From Pseudomonas sp. RSB 5.4 (GTDB lineage Bacteria > Pseudomonadota > Gammaproteobacteria > Pseudomonadales > Pseudomonadaceae): a stretch of 64,000 bases of DNA. The DNA lies in assembly GCF_037126175.1 (NCBI RefSeq), contig NZ_CP146986.1:5394501-5458500 (forward strand). The letters are read 5' to 3'. Position numbers and translations under genes: made by a program. Positions within the stretch are counted from its first letter, which is position 1. Each line of letters opens with the position of its first letter. Shown here one piece after another: positions 53,178 to 62,591 of this stretch. The notes under the pieces were generated by a model that saw only the letters and a list, made by a program, of their open reading frames with translations, was not told the DNA's origin and did not search any database.

Positions 53178-55475
53178 GTGAGTGATGTGCAAGGAAAGCT
53201 GTTCAAAGTCTGGTTGACCGATACCGGAAAAACACCGAATACCGCCAGTAGCTACCGTTCTGGCCTCAATACCATCAGCAACCACTTGGGGCGCCAAGTG
53301 CTTCTGATTACGGATGTGGATGAGCTGACGACTCTCTACGGGCAATACGGCCCAGGTGGTGAATTTGCGCAGATTGGTGCGAGCAACAGCAACAACGTGC
53401 AGAACGGACTAAAGCAGTGGCTTGAGTACCAGCGGCAGATCGCGCGAGGTGCAATTGAGGGCTATGCAGATCAGCGTGTGATTCAACTTCTGGACAAAGG
53501 TACCGCTGAGGAGCAGGCGTGGGTCTGGAGGCTGCTCAAGTGCTTCCGTGAACACTATCCTCAGGCCGACCACTGGACAGTGAATATTACCCCTGCGGAT
53601 ATTCGAATTGGTGTGCGTGAGCAAAACAGTTTGAAAGGGAAGCCCGCATTCACTCTTTACTGGTACGGGGGTGAAATTTGCTGTTCAGTTCGCGGAGTCG
53701 CAGATCATCGGGCGCTGATGGACGCGCAGGAGGAAGGCTGGGAAATCAGTGCGCAACGCTGTCCCACTCAAGCCGATGTAGAGGCTTGGATCAGCACCGT
53801 CGACAAGGTACTTGAGAACCGGCAATTACCATTGAAGGGGAGTGGGTTGGTACCTAGTGATTATGGCCAGGCTGAACCAGAAGGTCCGGAGGCTGCTATC
53901 GACTTGTCGGCAACCAAGCCCCCGCTCAATCAAATATTGTTCGGCCCGCCCGGTACCGGCAAAACGTACGCCACCATCAACCAGGCATTGGCAATTCTCG
54001 CGCCCGAGTTCCTGGCGCAGAACACCGGCAATTCTCCTGAAGCTCGCCAGCGGTTGAAAGCCGAGTTCGAGCGCTTTGCTTCTGCGGGGCGCGTGCGATT
54101 CGTGACCTTCCATCAGAGCTTCAGCTATGAAGATTTCGTCGAGGGCATCCGCGCGGACTCAGACAGTGAAACGGGACAGTTGCGCTACCCCATAGAGGCG
54201 GGTGTATTCAAGCGTATCTGTGACGATGCCAAGACGCAGCCGGTTGCAGACTTGGGGGTTCGCTCCAATGCCGCTATCTGGAAAATTTCTATCGATGGCT
54301 CGGGCATGTCACCCAGCAAAAACTATTGCCTGATGCATGGCGAGGCCCGCATTGGATGGGGCCACTGCGGGGACTTGAGAGAAAACTACGAAGCCAATGA
54401 CTATTACCAGGGCCTAGGCTCAGGTGATAAAGGCACGCTCCACTACTTCGCTGAGCAAATGGCAGTGGGGGATATTCTGTTATGTATCCAGTCGGCTGAG
54501 AAGGTCGGCGCCATTGGCGTAGTAACCAGCGAGTATCGGTATGAAGCCGATGTGCCTGCTGGGGTGAACCCTCACTATCAGCATGTGCGTTCAGTGCGTT
54601 GGCTTTATCGGGGTATCAACCTGTCCATTCTGCCCATCAACGATGGCCGTCAGTTCACGTTGAAAACCGTCTATGCAATGAACCGCTTCACCTGGGCAGA
54701 CTTGCTGACCTATCTGCAGCACGAGGGTATTAAAGCCGTCGAACCCTCAGTACCCTCCTCGCCAGCGGACACGCCTTATGTGCTCATCATCGACGAGATC
54801 AACCGGGGCAATGTGTCGCGTATCTTCGGCGAGCTGATCACACTGATAGAGCCTTCCAAGCGCGATGGTGCGGATGAAGCGCTCAGCCTACAACTACCCT
54901 ATTCGAAAAAGCCGTTCACCGTGCCTCAGAACGTGCACCTCATCGGCACCATGAATACCGCAGACCGTTCGCTGGCCGGGCTCGACATCGCGTTGCGTCG
55001 GCGCTTTGTATTCAGAGAAATGTTGCCAGAGCCGCATTTACTGGATGGTGCTACGGTCGAGGGGGTGAACATTGGCCAATTGTTGAGGGTGATGAACCAA
55101 CGTATCGAAGTGCTGCTTGATCGCGAGCACTGCCTGGGGCACGCCTACTTTATGCCGTTGCTGAACGGTGGCACGCTGGCGCAGTTGGAGCTGATTTTCC
55201 GCAACCAAGTACTGCCGCTGTTGCAGGAATACTTCTTCGAAGATTGGCAACGCATCCAATGGGTATTGAACGACCACCGTAAACCCGCTACTGATTGTTT
55301 CGTGCTGCGCGAAACGCAGAATTTGCTGGCGCTATTTGGCGACAAAGTACCTGCGCAAGACCAGGTGTGGCGTATCAACCCGTTGGCTTTCAGTCGGCCC
55401 ACGGCCTATGCCGGAGTGATCAGTGCCCTTGTCAGCACTCAGGATGCCATTAATCCGGAGGAGCAAACGGCGTGA
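53178..55475 (+). CDS. McrB-like GTPase/AAA+ subunit with inserted EVE-like domain
   Basis: 765 residues, GTG start with GGAG 8 nt upstream. Motor subunit of a modification-dependent type IV restriction system. Two N-terminal domains (about 1-90 and 110-220) precede the AAA+ core: Walker A FGPPGTGKT (~255-263), VTFHQSFSYEDFVEGI (~308), Walker B LIIDEINRGN (~535), sensor MNTADRSLAGLDIALRRRF (~596-614). Between the first two, about 270 residues intervene, far more than usual. The insert (about 355-495: IWKISIDGSG, GEARIGWGHCGDL, KGTLHYFAEQMAVGDILLC, VGAIGVVTSEY) reads as an EVE/PUA-like modified-base-binding domain. Coupled to mcrC by 4-nt overlap. Confidence 0.87.
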   Translation: MSDVQGKLFKVWLTDTGKTPNTASSYRSGLNTISNHLGRQVLLITDVDELTTLYGQYGPGGEFAQIGASNSNNVQNGLKQWLEYQRQIARGAIEGYADQRVIQLLDKGTAEEQAWVWRLLKCFREHYPQADHWTVNITPADIRIGVREQNSLKGKPAFTLYWYGGEICCSVRGVADHRALMDAQEEGWEISAQRCPTQADVEAWISTVDKVLENRQLPLKGSGLVPSDYGQAEPEGPEAAIDLSATKPPLNQILFGPPGTGKTYATINQALAILAPEFLAQNTGNSPEARQRLKAEFERFASAGRVRFVTFHQSFSYEDFVEGIRADSDSETGQLRYPIEAGVFKRICDDAKTQPVADLGVRSNAAIWKISIDGSGMSPSKNYCLMHGEARIGWGHCGDLRENYEANDYYQGLGSGDKGTLHYFAEQMAVGDILLCIQSAEKVGAIGVVTSEYRYEADVPAGVNPHYQHVRSVRWLYRGINLSILPINDGRQFTLKTVYAMNRFTWADLLTYLQHEGIKAVEPSVPSSPADTPYVLIIDEINRGNVSRIFGELITLIEPSKRDGADEALSLQLPYSKKPFTVPQNVHLIGTMNTADRSLAGLDIALRRRFVFREMLPEPHLLDGATVEGVNIGQLLRVMNQRIEVLLDREHCLGHAYFMPLLNGGTLAQLELIFRNQVLPLLQEYFFEDWQRIQWVLNDHRKPATDCFVLRETQNLLALFGDKVPAQDQVWRINPLAFSRPTAYAGVISALVSTQDAINPEEQTA

Positions 55476-56776
55476 GTACGAACGTTATCGTTCGGGAGTA
55501 CGCCAGGCTAACCACGGCGCCGGTGCCGCCGGGCAACCTGGATTGTGCGCATATCTCGGGAACGGCGTTCGACTGGCTGTGCGACCTCAGTGCGAACTTC
55601 AACCGCGCTGGCGCGACCCTGTTGCAGGTCGAGGGCCGGCAGTCGCTAAAATGGGACAGCTATGTGGGAGTTATTGAAACTCCCTGCGGCACACGTCTTG
55701 AAATACTGCCCAAGCATTTTGAACAAGGTGACTGTGTGCTCAAGAGCCGCACGCTGTTACGAAAGTTGATTCAAGCGGCGCTGTTTTTAAAGCCACGACA
55801 GGTATCAGTTACGGCGCTGGAATTGTTCGAAGCACCGCTCACTGAATGGGTGATGGGACAGTATCTGAATGAGCTGGATGCCTTAGTAAAACGCGGTATT
55901 CGATTCGACTACACACGCGTTGAGGAGGAGCGACCCTTTTTGCGTGGCCAGCTCAATGTAGTGGCCCAGCTCCGCCAGCCCCCGGGCCGGCAGCACCAGT
56001 TTCAAGTGCGTCATGATGTCTACCTGCTGGACCGTGCGGAAAACCGGTTGCTGAAACTCGCGCTGGAACAGGTCGCCAAAGTAACCCAACTGCCTGCCAA
56101 CTGGCGTCTCGCCAATGAGCTGCGCGCCTTGTTAGCAGAGATACCTGCCAGCCGGCACGTCGCACAGGATTTCCGCCTGTGGAGCCGTGATCGCCTGATG
56201 GCACATTACGGCGCCATCAGGCCCTGGTGCGAGCTGGTATTGAACCAGCAGATGCCGGTTGCGGTGCAGGGTGCTTGGCAAGGGGTAAGCTTGCTTTTCC
56301 CGATGGAGCGGTTGTTCGAGAACTATGTGCAGCAGTCACTTGGCAAGCAGTTAATGCCGGGTGTTGAGCTCACAGCTCAGACCTCGCAAGCGGACCTCTG
56401 CCGCCATGGCAACAGAGGGATATTCCGGTTGAAGCCGGACTTGCTCATTGATACTGCCGAGCAACGCTGGGTGTTGGACACTAAGTGGAAACGCATTGAT
56501 CAACGCAATGCTGAGCAGAACTACAACCTGAGCCAAAGTGATTTTTACCAACTGTTCGCGTACGGCCATAAATACCGTAACGGCGGAAGTGTGCCGAGAC
56601 TGGTACTGATTTATCCATACTGGGCTGGTTTGCAGCGGGCGTTGCCAGTGTTTGATTACGGGGAGGGGCTGCAGTTGTGGGCGCTGCCGTTTGATTTGGA
56701 AGCAGGGTGCTTGGTAGATGCGGAGGTAGCGAGTATGCCGCTGGTGGGGAGAGCGCTTGGTGCGGTTAGGGGATAG
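55472..56776 (+). CDS. mcrC: McrC-like nuclease subunit
   Basis: 434 residues. The N-terminal domain that contacts the McrB ring has CGTRLEILPKHFE (~residue 72). The C-terminal PD-(D/E)xK nuclease motif is intact: RLKPDLLI...WVLDTKWKRID (about 316-345; Asp, Asp and Lys of the core). Together with McrB it should cleave DNA holding modified bases. GTG start overlapping the mcrB stop (GTGA). It is followed by an IS66 scar, then the BREX operon. Nothing is missing from it. Confidence 0.9.
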   Translation: MSTNVIVREYARLTTAPVPPGNLDCAHISGTAFDWLCDLSANFNRAGATLLQVEGRQSLKWDSYVGVIETPCGTRLEILPKHFEQGDCVLKSRTLLRKLIQAALFLKPRQVSVTALELFEAPLTEWVMGQYLNELDALVKRGIRFDYTRVEEERPFLRGQLNVVAQLRQPPGRQHQFQVRHDVYLLDRAENRLLKLALEQVAKVTQLPANWRLANELRALLAEIPASRHVAQDFRLWSRDRLMAHYGAIRPWCELVLNQQMPVAVQGAWQGVSLLFPMERLFENYVQQSLGKQLMPGVELTAQTSQADLCRHGNRGIFRLKPDLLIDTAEQRWVLDTKWKRIDQRNAEQNYNLSQSDFYQLFAYGHKYRNGGSVPRLVLIYPYWAGLQRALPVFDYGEGLQLWALPFDLEAGCLVDAEVASMPLVGRALGAVRG

Positions 56777-56910
56777 CGTTGCTGGCTGCGGTTGCACGGA
56801 TGAACATCAGGTGGCGATGCAGCGTCATTACCAAAGGTGTTTTGCTGCTGATTAGGGCCGCCCTTTTCAGGTCAGCCCTTTTTTCGAAATGTACTATCCG
56901 TCCAAGATAC

Positions 56911-57182
56911 GTAAGCGAATGGCAAACACACCTTCCTTACTCAAAAATTAAGGGCGATGCTGTCCGCCTAATTTCGATCGGACGCGATAGCCCTTAATGC
57001 GCCAGCGAAGCTCTTACCCAAGACCCTTCAAAGCCCAGGTCGTCCAGGAGTGCCTGCATCCCGGCGCAACCATTGCTAGCGTTGCTATCAGCCATGGCAT
57101 CAATGCTAACGTCATCCGTAAGTGGCTACCGCTTTACCGGGATCAGCCACCCGCAGCGTTCCCGGCTGAGCCTAGCGCTTAA
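56911..57182 (+). mobile_element. Truncated left end of an IS66-family insertion sequence
   Basis: GTAAGCGAATGGCAAACACA at 56911 resembles the GTAAGC-starting terminal repeat of IS66 elements. A 61-codon frame (56997-57182) matches the start of IS66 TnpA (RPFKAQVVQECLHPGATIASVAISHGINANVIRKWLPLYRDQ, about half the usual length). No TnpB or TnpC and no right end are visible. 57183-57485 contains nothing else I can support apart from the BREX promoter region. The scar separates the mcrBC and BREX modules. Confidence 0.7.
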
Positions 57183-57436
57183 ACCTGCTCTATCTGTTTA
57201 CCTGTATGAACAGCCAACATGGACGTCGCCAGCCATTTTGCTTGGGGTGTGGCTATTTGGCATCATCCGCAAGGCGGCCTGAATGATGCGTGAAGAGTTC
57301 CTGCTACCTCTCGAAGCGAGTCTTTCAACCCATGGTGGGCAGCGGCCTCGTCGTGATTTGTTGATAGGTTGAAGGATACGTCGGCGATTTAATGGTCGCT
57401 TGCTGAATTTGGCTATTCGCTCATGCTTATTCCTGC

Positions 57437-57458
57437 TTAACCCGTATAAATAGGTTAA
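57437..57458 (+). promoter_or_regulatory. Operator-like palindrome over the BREX promoter
   Basis: TTAACC (57437-57442) and GGTTAA (57453-57458) form an inverted repeat whose spacer contains TATAAA (57445-57450), a plausible -10. It lies 28 nt before the HTH gene that heads the BREX operon, so autoregulation by that protein is plausible. No clear -35 was found. Confidence 0.4.
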
Positions 57459-57485
57459 CATCGGTGTTTTTTTCAGGCAAATTCG

Positions 57486-57683
57486 ATGACTGACCGTTGG
57501 CTGAGCGTCGATGAGATTGCAGAACACTTGGGTGTCAGCAAAGACACCGTTTACTCATGGATTTCCAAACGCAGCATGCCTGCACACAAGGTGGGTCGTT
57601 TGTGGAAGTTCCAGAGGTGCGATGTAGACGCTTGGGTCAAAGGCGGTGGGGCGAACGACGATGTGACACGAGAGCCAGCATGA
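57486..57683 (+). CDS. Small excisionase-like HTH protein heading the BREX operon
   Basis: 65 residues. One AlpA/excisionase-type winged HTH: WLSVDEIAEHLGVSKDTVYSWISKRSMPAHKVGRLWKFQRCDVDAWVK covers nearly the whole protein. Its stop overlaps the brxA start (ATGA), so it is part of the operon and probably its regulator, in the place where other BREX loci have a WYL-type BrxR. An operator-like palindrome lies just upstream. Proteins of this type are also used by mobile elements as recombination directionality factors, but no integrase is nearby. Confidence 0.82.
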   Translation: MTDRWLSVDEIAEHLGVSKDTVYSWISKRSMPAHKVGRLWKFQRCDVDAWVKGGGANDDVTREPA

Positions 57684-58294
57684 GCACTCAACGCTACCGT
57701 CTGTCGTTTACAACAGGTGGCCTATTTCTACAGGAAGCCCCGCTGGTTGCTGAGCGTTACCTATCGCTGCGCGACTGGTCGCAGACCCGTACAGATGTAC
57801 GTAATGGCAACCTCCTGCAGGCGCGTACAGCCAGCGCTGCTAAGCGCATTAGCATCGAGTTGTTCGGGCGACTTGTACTACTTGACGTCGAAGAGCTAGA
57901 GGCTCTGGTCGAAGGTAGCCGGCGCGCGCGCAGTTACTTGCTCTGGTCGGCGGTCTGTCGCCGTTATGGCTTCATCCGCGATTTCGCCATTGAGGTACTG
58001 CGCGAATACTACCTCAACCGACGTCACCAGATCATGACTGTTGACTACGAGGCTTTCTACAACGCTAAGGCACTTTGGCACAAGGAGCTGGACGAGATTG
58101 CAGTCTCCACCCAAAAGCGTCTGCGCCATGGTGTATTTCAGATGCTGCGCGAGGCTGATCTGCTCTCCGAACAAGGTCAGATCCAGCCTGCGCTGCTTAG
58201 CCCGTATCTAGCCCGGCTGATAGCCAAGCATGGGCGTGAGCATCTGTTGGTTTTTCCTGCCACGGATAGCGAAATTCAGAGGTGGCTTCAATGA
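57680..58294 (+). CDS. brxA: BrxA (DUF1819)
   Basis: 204 residues. Pattern of the BREX small subunit BrxA: RYRLSFTTGGLFLQEAPLVAERYL, RISIELFGRLVLLDVEELEAL, LLWSAVCRRYGFIRDFAIEVLREYYL and LSPYLARLI. BrxA of type 1 BREX has a NusB-like fold and binds DNA. Overlaps 4 nt with both the upstream HTH gene and downstream brxB, showing a tightly coupled operon. Full length. Confidence 0.9.
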   Translation: MSTQRYRLSFTTGGLFLQEAPLVAERYLSLRDWSQTRTDVRNGNLLQARTASAAKRISIELFGRLVLLDVEELEALVEGSRRARSYLLWSAVCRRYGFIRDFAIEVLREYYLNRRHQIMTVDYEAFYNAKALWHKELDEIAVSTQKRLRHGVFQMLREADLLSEQGQIQPALLSPYLARLIAKHGREHLLVFPATDSEIQRWLQ

Positions 58295-58947
58295 GCCGGA
58301 AAATCAGCCAGCAGCCGCTGGCCACACGCTACGAGCACCTGCTGGGCGTTATCAGCAGCCGGCGCTTTCTAGAGATGAAAGGGCTGAACAACGATCTGCC
58401 CTTTTACATCTGCGAGTTCAAGGCTGCCGAAGCGGTGGAGATGGGGCGAGTGCGTCGACAGCTGGTAACGCGGTTGGCGAACATGAGCATCCCCTGCCTC
58501 CAGGGCCGAGGCATCCAGGTTCTGGAAATCAACCTGTATGACTTGTCCATTGAGCTGCTCAAGGCCCGGGAGGGCAGCAGTGAGGAAGGCAGCCTCTGGG
58601 ATGACCTCCTTGCCATTGAGCAAGAGTCAGAGAAAGAGCAGCTGTTGGAAACTCTGCAGAACGTTTTGGGCATTGAGGAGTATCTGATCCCCGCTATTGG
58701 TGAGCGGCTGGTAGCTGCTGAGTACGACGTTTTATTCCTCTCTGGGATTGGTGAGGTGTTCCCCTATATCCGTTCACACAACGTGCTAAACAACCTGCAG
58801 AGCACTGCCAAGTCCAAGCCTACGATCATGTTCTTCCCCGGCGAGTACCGGTACTCGCTGGAACAGGGGGCTTCGCTGGAACTGTTTGGCTTGCTGCATG
58901 ACGACAAGTACTACCGCGCATTCAACATTTTCGAGACTCAGGCCTGA
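58291..58947 (+). CDS. brxB: BrxB (DUF1788)
   Basis: 218 residues. Pattern of BrxB: RYEHLLGVISSRRFLEMKGLNNDLPFYICEFK, then a DUF1788 C-terminal half with VLFLSGIGEVFPYIRSHNVLNNLQ and PTIMFFPGEYRYSLEQGASLELFGLL. An essential but enzymatically uncharacterised component of type 1 BREX. The start overlaps the brxA stop (ATGA) and the gene is followed by brxC after 10 nt. Confidence 0.92.
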   Translation: MSRKISQQPLATRYEHLLGVISSRRFLEMKGLNNDLPFYICEFKAAEAVEMGRVRRQLVTRLANMSIPCLQGRGIQVLEINLYDLSIELLKAREGSSEEGSLWDDLLAIEQESEKEQLLETLQNVLGIEEYLIPAIGERLVAAEYDVLFLSGIGEVFPYIRSHNVLNNLQSTAKSKPTIMFFPGEYRYSLEQGASLELFGLLHDDKYYRAFNIFETQA

Positions 58948-58957
58948 GGAGCAGTAG

Positions 58958-61900
58958 ATGGAACTCAACGGCATTTTCCTGAACCCCGTCAGCCGTCCTA
59001 TTGAAGGGGTGATCAAGGCTGATGATGAAGCCAGCCTGTACAACGAGCTGAACGAGTATGTGCTGACCGACGAGGTCGCCAAGCGCCTGGAGCACTTCCT
59101 TGATGCTTACACCGACTATCACGGTGCCAACGGCGTATGGGTGTCTGGCTTCTTCGGGTCGGGTAAATCTCACTTGTTGAAGATGCTGGCGCTTCTGTTG
59201 GAAAACCGCCGCATCGATGGCTCTTCTGCCCTGGATATCTTCCAGCCCAAGATCCACGAGGACGATGCACTGCTGCGCAGTAAGCTCAAGCAGGCCGTTG
59301 CCATTCCTTCGAAGAGCATTCTGTTCAACATCGACCAGAAGGCCGACATCATCAGCAAGACGCAAATCGACGCCTTGTTGTCGGTCTTCGTGAAGGTCTT
59401 CAACGAGATGTGCGGCTACTTCGGCAAGCAGGGCTATATTGCCCAGTTCGAGCGTGATCTCGACAGTCGCGAACAGTTCCACGCCTTCAAGGACGCCTAC
59501 CAGAGCATTGCCAAAAAGCCCTGGGAGCGCGGTCGCGAGCAGGCCTTACTGGAGTCCGGCAACATTGCCAAGGCCTATGCGCAGATCACCGGTGAAGATC
59601 CGACTCTGGCCAAGGGAATCCTCGACAAATACCGAACTCAGTACAGCGTCTCCATCGAGGACTTCGGTAACCAGGTCAAAGCCTGGCTAGACAAACAGCC
59701 GGCCAATTTTCGCCTGAATTTCTTCGTCGATGAGGTAGGCCAATACATCGCCGAAAACACCAAACTGATGACCAACCTGCAGACAGTCGCCGAAAGTTTG
59801 GCGACTAAGTGTCAAGGGAGGGCTTGGATCATCATCACCGCCCAGGAGGATATGAACTCCGTGCTCGGTGACATGAGCAAGCAGCAGAGTAACGACTTCA
59901 CCAAGATTCAGGCTCGCTTTGCTAACCGTCTCAAGCTCACCAGCGCTGACGTGGCTGAGGTGATCCAGAAGCGTCTGCTGGCCAAGAACGATAGCGGTGT
60001 AGATCAGCTGAAAACCGTCTACGACCAGCAGTTCAACAACTTCAAGACCCTGTTCGAGTTCGCCGATGGTGGCCAGCATTACCAGAACTTCCGAGATCTG
60101 GAGCATTTCACCTACTGCTATCCGTTTGTGCCGTATCAGTTCCCGCTGTTCCAGTCGGCCATCCGCGGCATTTCTTTGCACAACGGCTTTGAAGGTAAGG
60201 CCAACTCGGTGGGTGAGCGCTCCATGCTCGGTGTCTTCCGCGAGGTGGCCATCGCCATTGATAACGAGCCGGTTGGGCAGCTGGCCACCTTTGATCGAAT
60301 GTTTGAAGGCATTCGTGGCGCGCTGAAAAGTGCGATCCAGAGTGCGATCAACACTGCTGAGCATCACCTGGGTGATGAGTACGCTGTTCGTGTCCTCAAG
60401 GCTCTGTTCCTGGTCAAGTACGTCAAGGAGTTCAAGGCCACCCTGCGCAATCTCGGTGTGTTGATGCTGGAGCGTTTTGGCGAGGACGTGCCCGCCCAGC
60501 GCAAGAAGCTGGAAGCTGCACTCAACCTGCTTGAGCAGCAGACCTACATCCAGCGCAACGGCGATTTATATGAGTACCTCACGGACGAAGAGAAGGACAT
60601 TGAGGAGGAGATCAAAAACACTGAGGTGGAGTCTGCGGACATCCTCAAGGAGTTGGAGGTCCTACTGTTTGATGGGGCAATCAAGCAGCGGAAGATCCGC
60701 TACGAGAACGGCCAGGATTACTCCTATACCCGCAAGATGGATGATCGGGTGCTCAGTCGGGAGCATGAGCTCACTATCCACGTCGTAACACCGCTCAGCG
60801 ACAATTTCGACAATCTCACCGTGCAGCGCATGCAAAGCATGGGGCGTGATGAGCTGCGTGTCGTGTTGCCTGCCGATGCGCGTTTCATGCAAGACCTGAC
60901 CATGTACAAGCGCACTGAGACGTACATTCGTCAGAACAGCAGCACTCAACAGGAGGCTGTCAAACGAATCCTCGACTCCAAGAGCTTCCAGAATACCGAG
61001 CGCCTTGCAGATATCCAGGAGCGTGCCAAGCACCTGTTGGCGGGTGCTCAGCTGATCATCAATGCTGCCGATATTGAAGCACCCAGTACCGATGGCCAGA
61101 CACGAATTCTGAAAGGCTTCTATCAGCTCATCCAAATTACCTATCCGAACCTGCGCATGTTACGTGATGTGCCGTTCAGCGAGGCTGATATTGGCAAGTA
61201 CTTGCGCCAGGGCCAGGAAGGGCTGCTGGGCAACGATGCTACCAGCCTGAGTGAGCCCGAACAGGAGCTATTGGCTTTTATTCAGACCAACGCTCGCAGT
61301 GGCGTTCGCACAACGGTCAAAAGCTTGCTGGAGCGCTTTGAGCGCAAGAGTTACGGCTGGTACTACGCCGCAATTCTCTGCAACCTCGCCCTGCTTTGCG
61401 CGCGAGGAAAGGTAGAGGTGCGTCAGGACAGCAATCCCCTGGAAGGGGATCTGCTGGAGCGCAGCCTGCGCAATACCAATGCCCATGCCACTTTAGTATT
61501 GGAACCGCAGATTGAGTTCAGCGCTTCCCAGGTGCGTGCGCTGAAGGATTTCTTCGCGGACTTCTTTGACCAGCCGGCCGGCAGCAATGAAGCCCGCGCT
61601 CTGGCGCGTGAAACTATAGACGCCATCAAGGAGCTGGAAATCGATCTGGCTGAATTGCACGGTCAGAAGGTGCAGTATCCCTTCCTCATTGCCTTGGACG
61701 GTGTGCTGGCGACCCTCAAGGAAATAGCTGCCAAGAATCCAGCATGGTTCCTGACGGAGCTCTCCCGCGCAGAAGATGCGCTGCTAGAGGCCAAGGAGCA
61801 GGTCATCGACCCAGTGCAGCGCTTTATGAAAAGCCCGCAGAAAGAGATCTATGATCAGGCGCGTCTGCTTGTACAGGAACAGCGAGATAATTTTGCCTAC

Positions 61901-62512
61901 GTCGGCTCGGCTGAGGTTGACGTAATTCGAGCGGTACTCGCAGATGCAAAGCCCTGGCAAGGCAATCAACTTCAACAAGCTCGGCAGCAATTGGAGGCAC
62001 TTCAGCTGGCCATTGCCAACCAACTGGCCAGCGAACAAAAAGCCAGTGAGGAGTTGCTAGATGAGCTAGAGCAACGCCTGCAAGGTGCTGAGGGTTACGA
62101 AGCCCTCGACGCGGGGCAGAAACAGCAGCTCTTAGCCCCTTTCGCACAGTCTAAGCAGCAGCTGAAAGGGCAGAAGCTCATTGCGGTCATTCGTGACCAG
62201 CGCAATCGTTTCGAGGACGAACAATACCCTCAGCTGTTGCTCAAGCTCGATCAGTTGGCGCGCCCGAAACCGGCCTCCTCGAAGCCGCCTGCGCAATATA
62301 ACCGACCCGCGAGCGGTGACAAGCCAGGGGCTGACACGCCTGAACAGCCGAAGCTTGAAGTGGCGGAGCCTCGCATAGTGCAGTCCCGTCAAATAAAAGT
62401 CGGGTACGCAAAGCCCTGGTTGACCAGTGAAGCCGAGCTGGATGATTACCTGCAGAAGCAACGCGAGGCTTGGCTGAGGGAAATCCACGCCGGCAACCGG
62501 GTGCAGATTTGA
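58958..62512 (+). CDS. brxC: BrxC, BREX P-loop ATPase
   Basis: 1184 residues, the usual length. Walker A GFFGSGKSH (residues 64-72), a Walker B-like LNFFVDEVGQYI (~248-259) and IITAQEDMNS sensor region. The rest is helical, with a coiled-coil-rich section (about 1000-1090) and a basic/proline-rich linker before the C-terminal VGYAKPWLTSEAELDDYLQKQ segment typical of BrxC. An AAA-like ATPase thought to act with BrxA/B and PglX in both methylation and exclusion. GAGGAG ribosome site. 79 nt separate it from pglX, the largest gap of the operon. Confidence 0.93.
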   Translation: MELNGIFLNPVSRPIEGVIKADDEASLYNELNEYVLTDEVAKRLEHFLDAYTDYHGANGVWVSGFFGSGKSHLLKMLALLLENRRIDGSSALDIFQPKIHEDDALLRSKLKQAVAIPSKSILFNIDQKADIISKTQIDALLSVFVKVFNEMCGYFGKQGYIAQFERDLDSREQFHAFKDAYQSIAKKPWERGREQALLESGNIAKAYAQITGEDPTLAKGILDKYRTQYSVSIEDFGNQVKAWLDKQPANFRLNFFVDEVGQYIAENTKLMTNLQTVAESLATKCQGRAWIIITAQEDMNSVLGDMSKQQSNDFTKIQARFANRLKLTSADVAEVIQKRLLAKNDSGVDQLKTVYDQQFNNFKTLFEFADGGQHYQNFRDLEHFTYCYPFVPYQFPLFQSAIRGISLHNGFEGKANSVGERSMLGVFREVAIAIDNEPVGQLATFDRMFEGIRGALKSAIQSAINTAEHHLGDEYAVRVLKALFLVKYVKEFKATLRNLGVLMLERFGEDVPAQRKKLEAALNLLEQQTYIQRNGDLYEYLTDEEKDIEEEIKNTEVESADILKELEVLLFDGAIKQRKIRYENGQDYSYTRKMDDRVLSREHELTIHVVTPLSDNFDNLTVQRMQSMGRDELRVVLPADARFMQDLTMYKRTETYIRQNSSTQQEAVKRILDSKSFQNTERLADIQERAKHLLAGAQLIINAADIEAPSTDGQTRILKGFYQLIQITYPNLRMLRDVPFSEADIGKYLRQGQEGLLGNDATSLSEPEQELLAFIQTNARSGVRTTVKSLLERFERKSYGWYYAAILCNLALLCARGKVEVRQDSNPLEGDLLERSLRNTNAHATLVLEPQIEFSASQVRALKDFFADFFDQPAGSNEARALARETIDAIKELEIDLAELHGQKVQYPFLIALDGVLATLKEIAAKNPAWFLTELSRAEDALLEAKEQVIDPVQRFMKSPQKEIYDQARLLVQEQRDNFAYVGSAEVDVIRAVLADAKPWQGNQLQQARQQLEALQLAIANQLASEQKASEELLDELEQRLQGAEGYEALDAGQKQQLLAPFAQSKQQLKGQKLIAVIRDQRNRFEDEQYPQLLLKLDQLARPKPASSKPPAQYNRPASGDKPGADTPEQPKLEVAEPRIVQSRQIKVGYAKPWLTSEAELDDYLQKQREAWLREIHAGNRVQI

Positions 62513-62591
62513 CACTGAATAAATACAACTGGCCTGCCCGATGCGAGGCTAAGTCTTTGGTCGTTCGGTTGAATGGCTGAGTGGGGGATTG

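Noticed and set aside
57198-57527. 109-codon - strand frame and overlapping + strand frames at 57073-57290
   Set aside because: They span the IS66 scar and BREX promoter region, have no domain, and conflict with the well-supported HTH gene.
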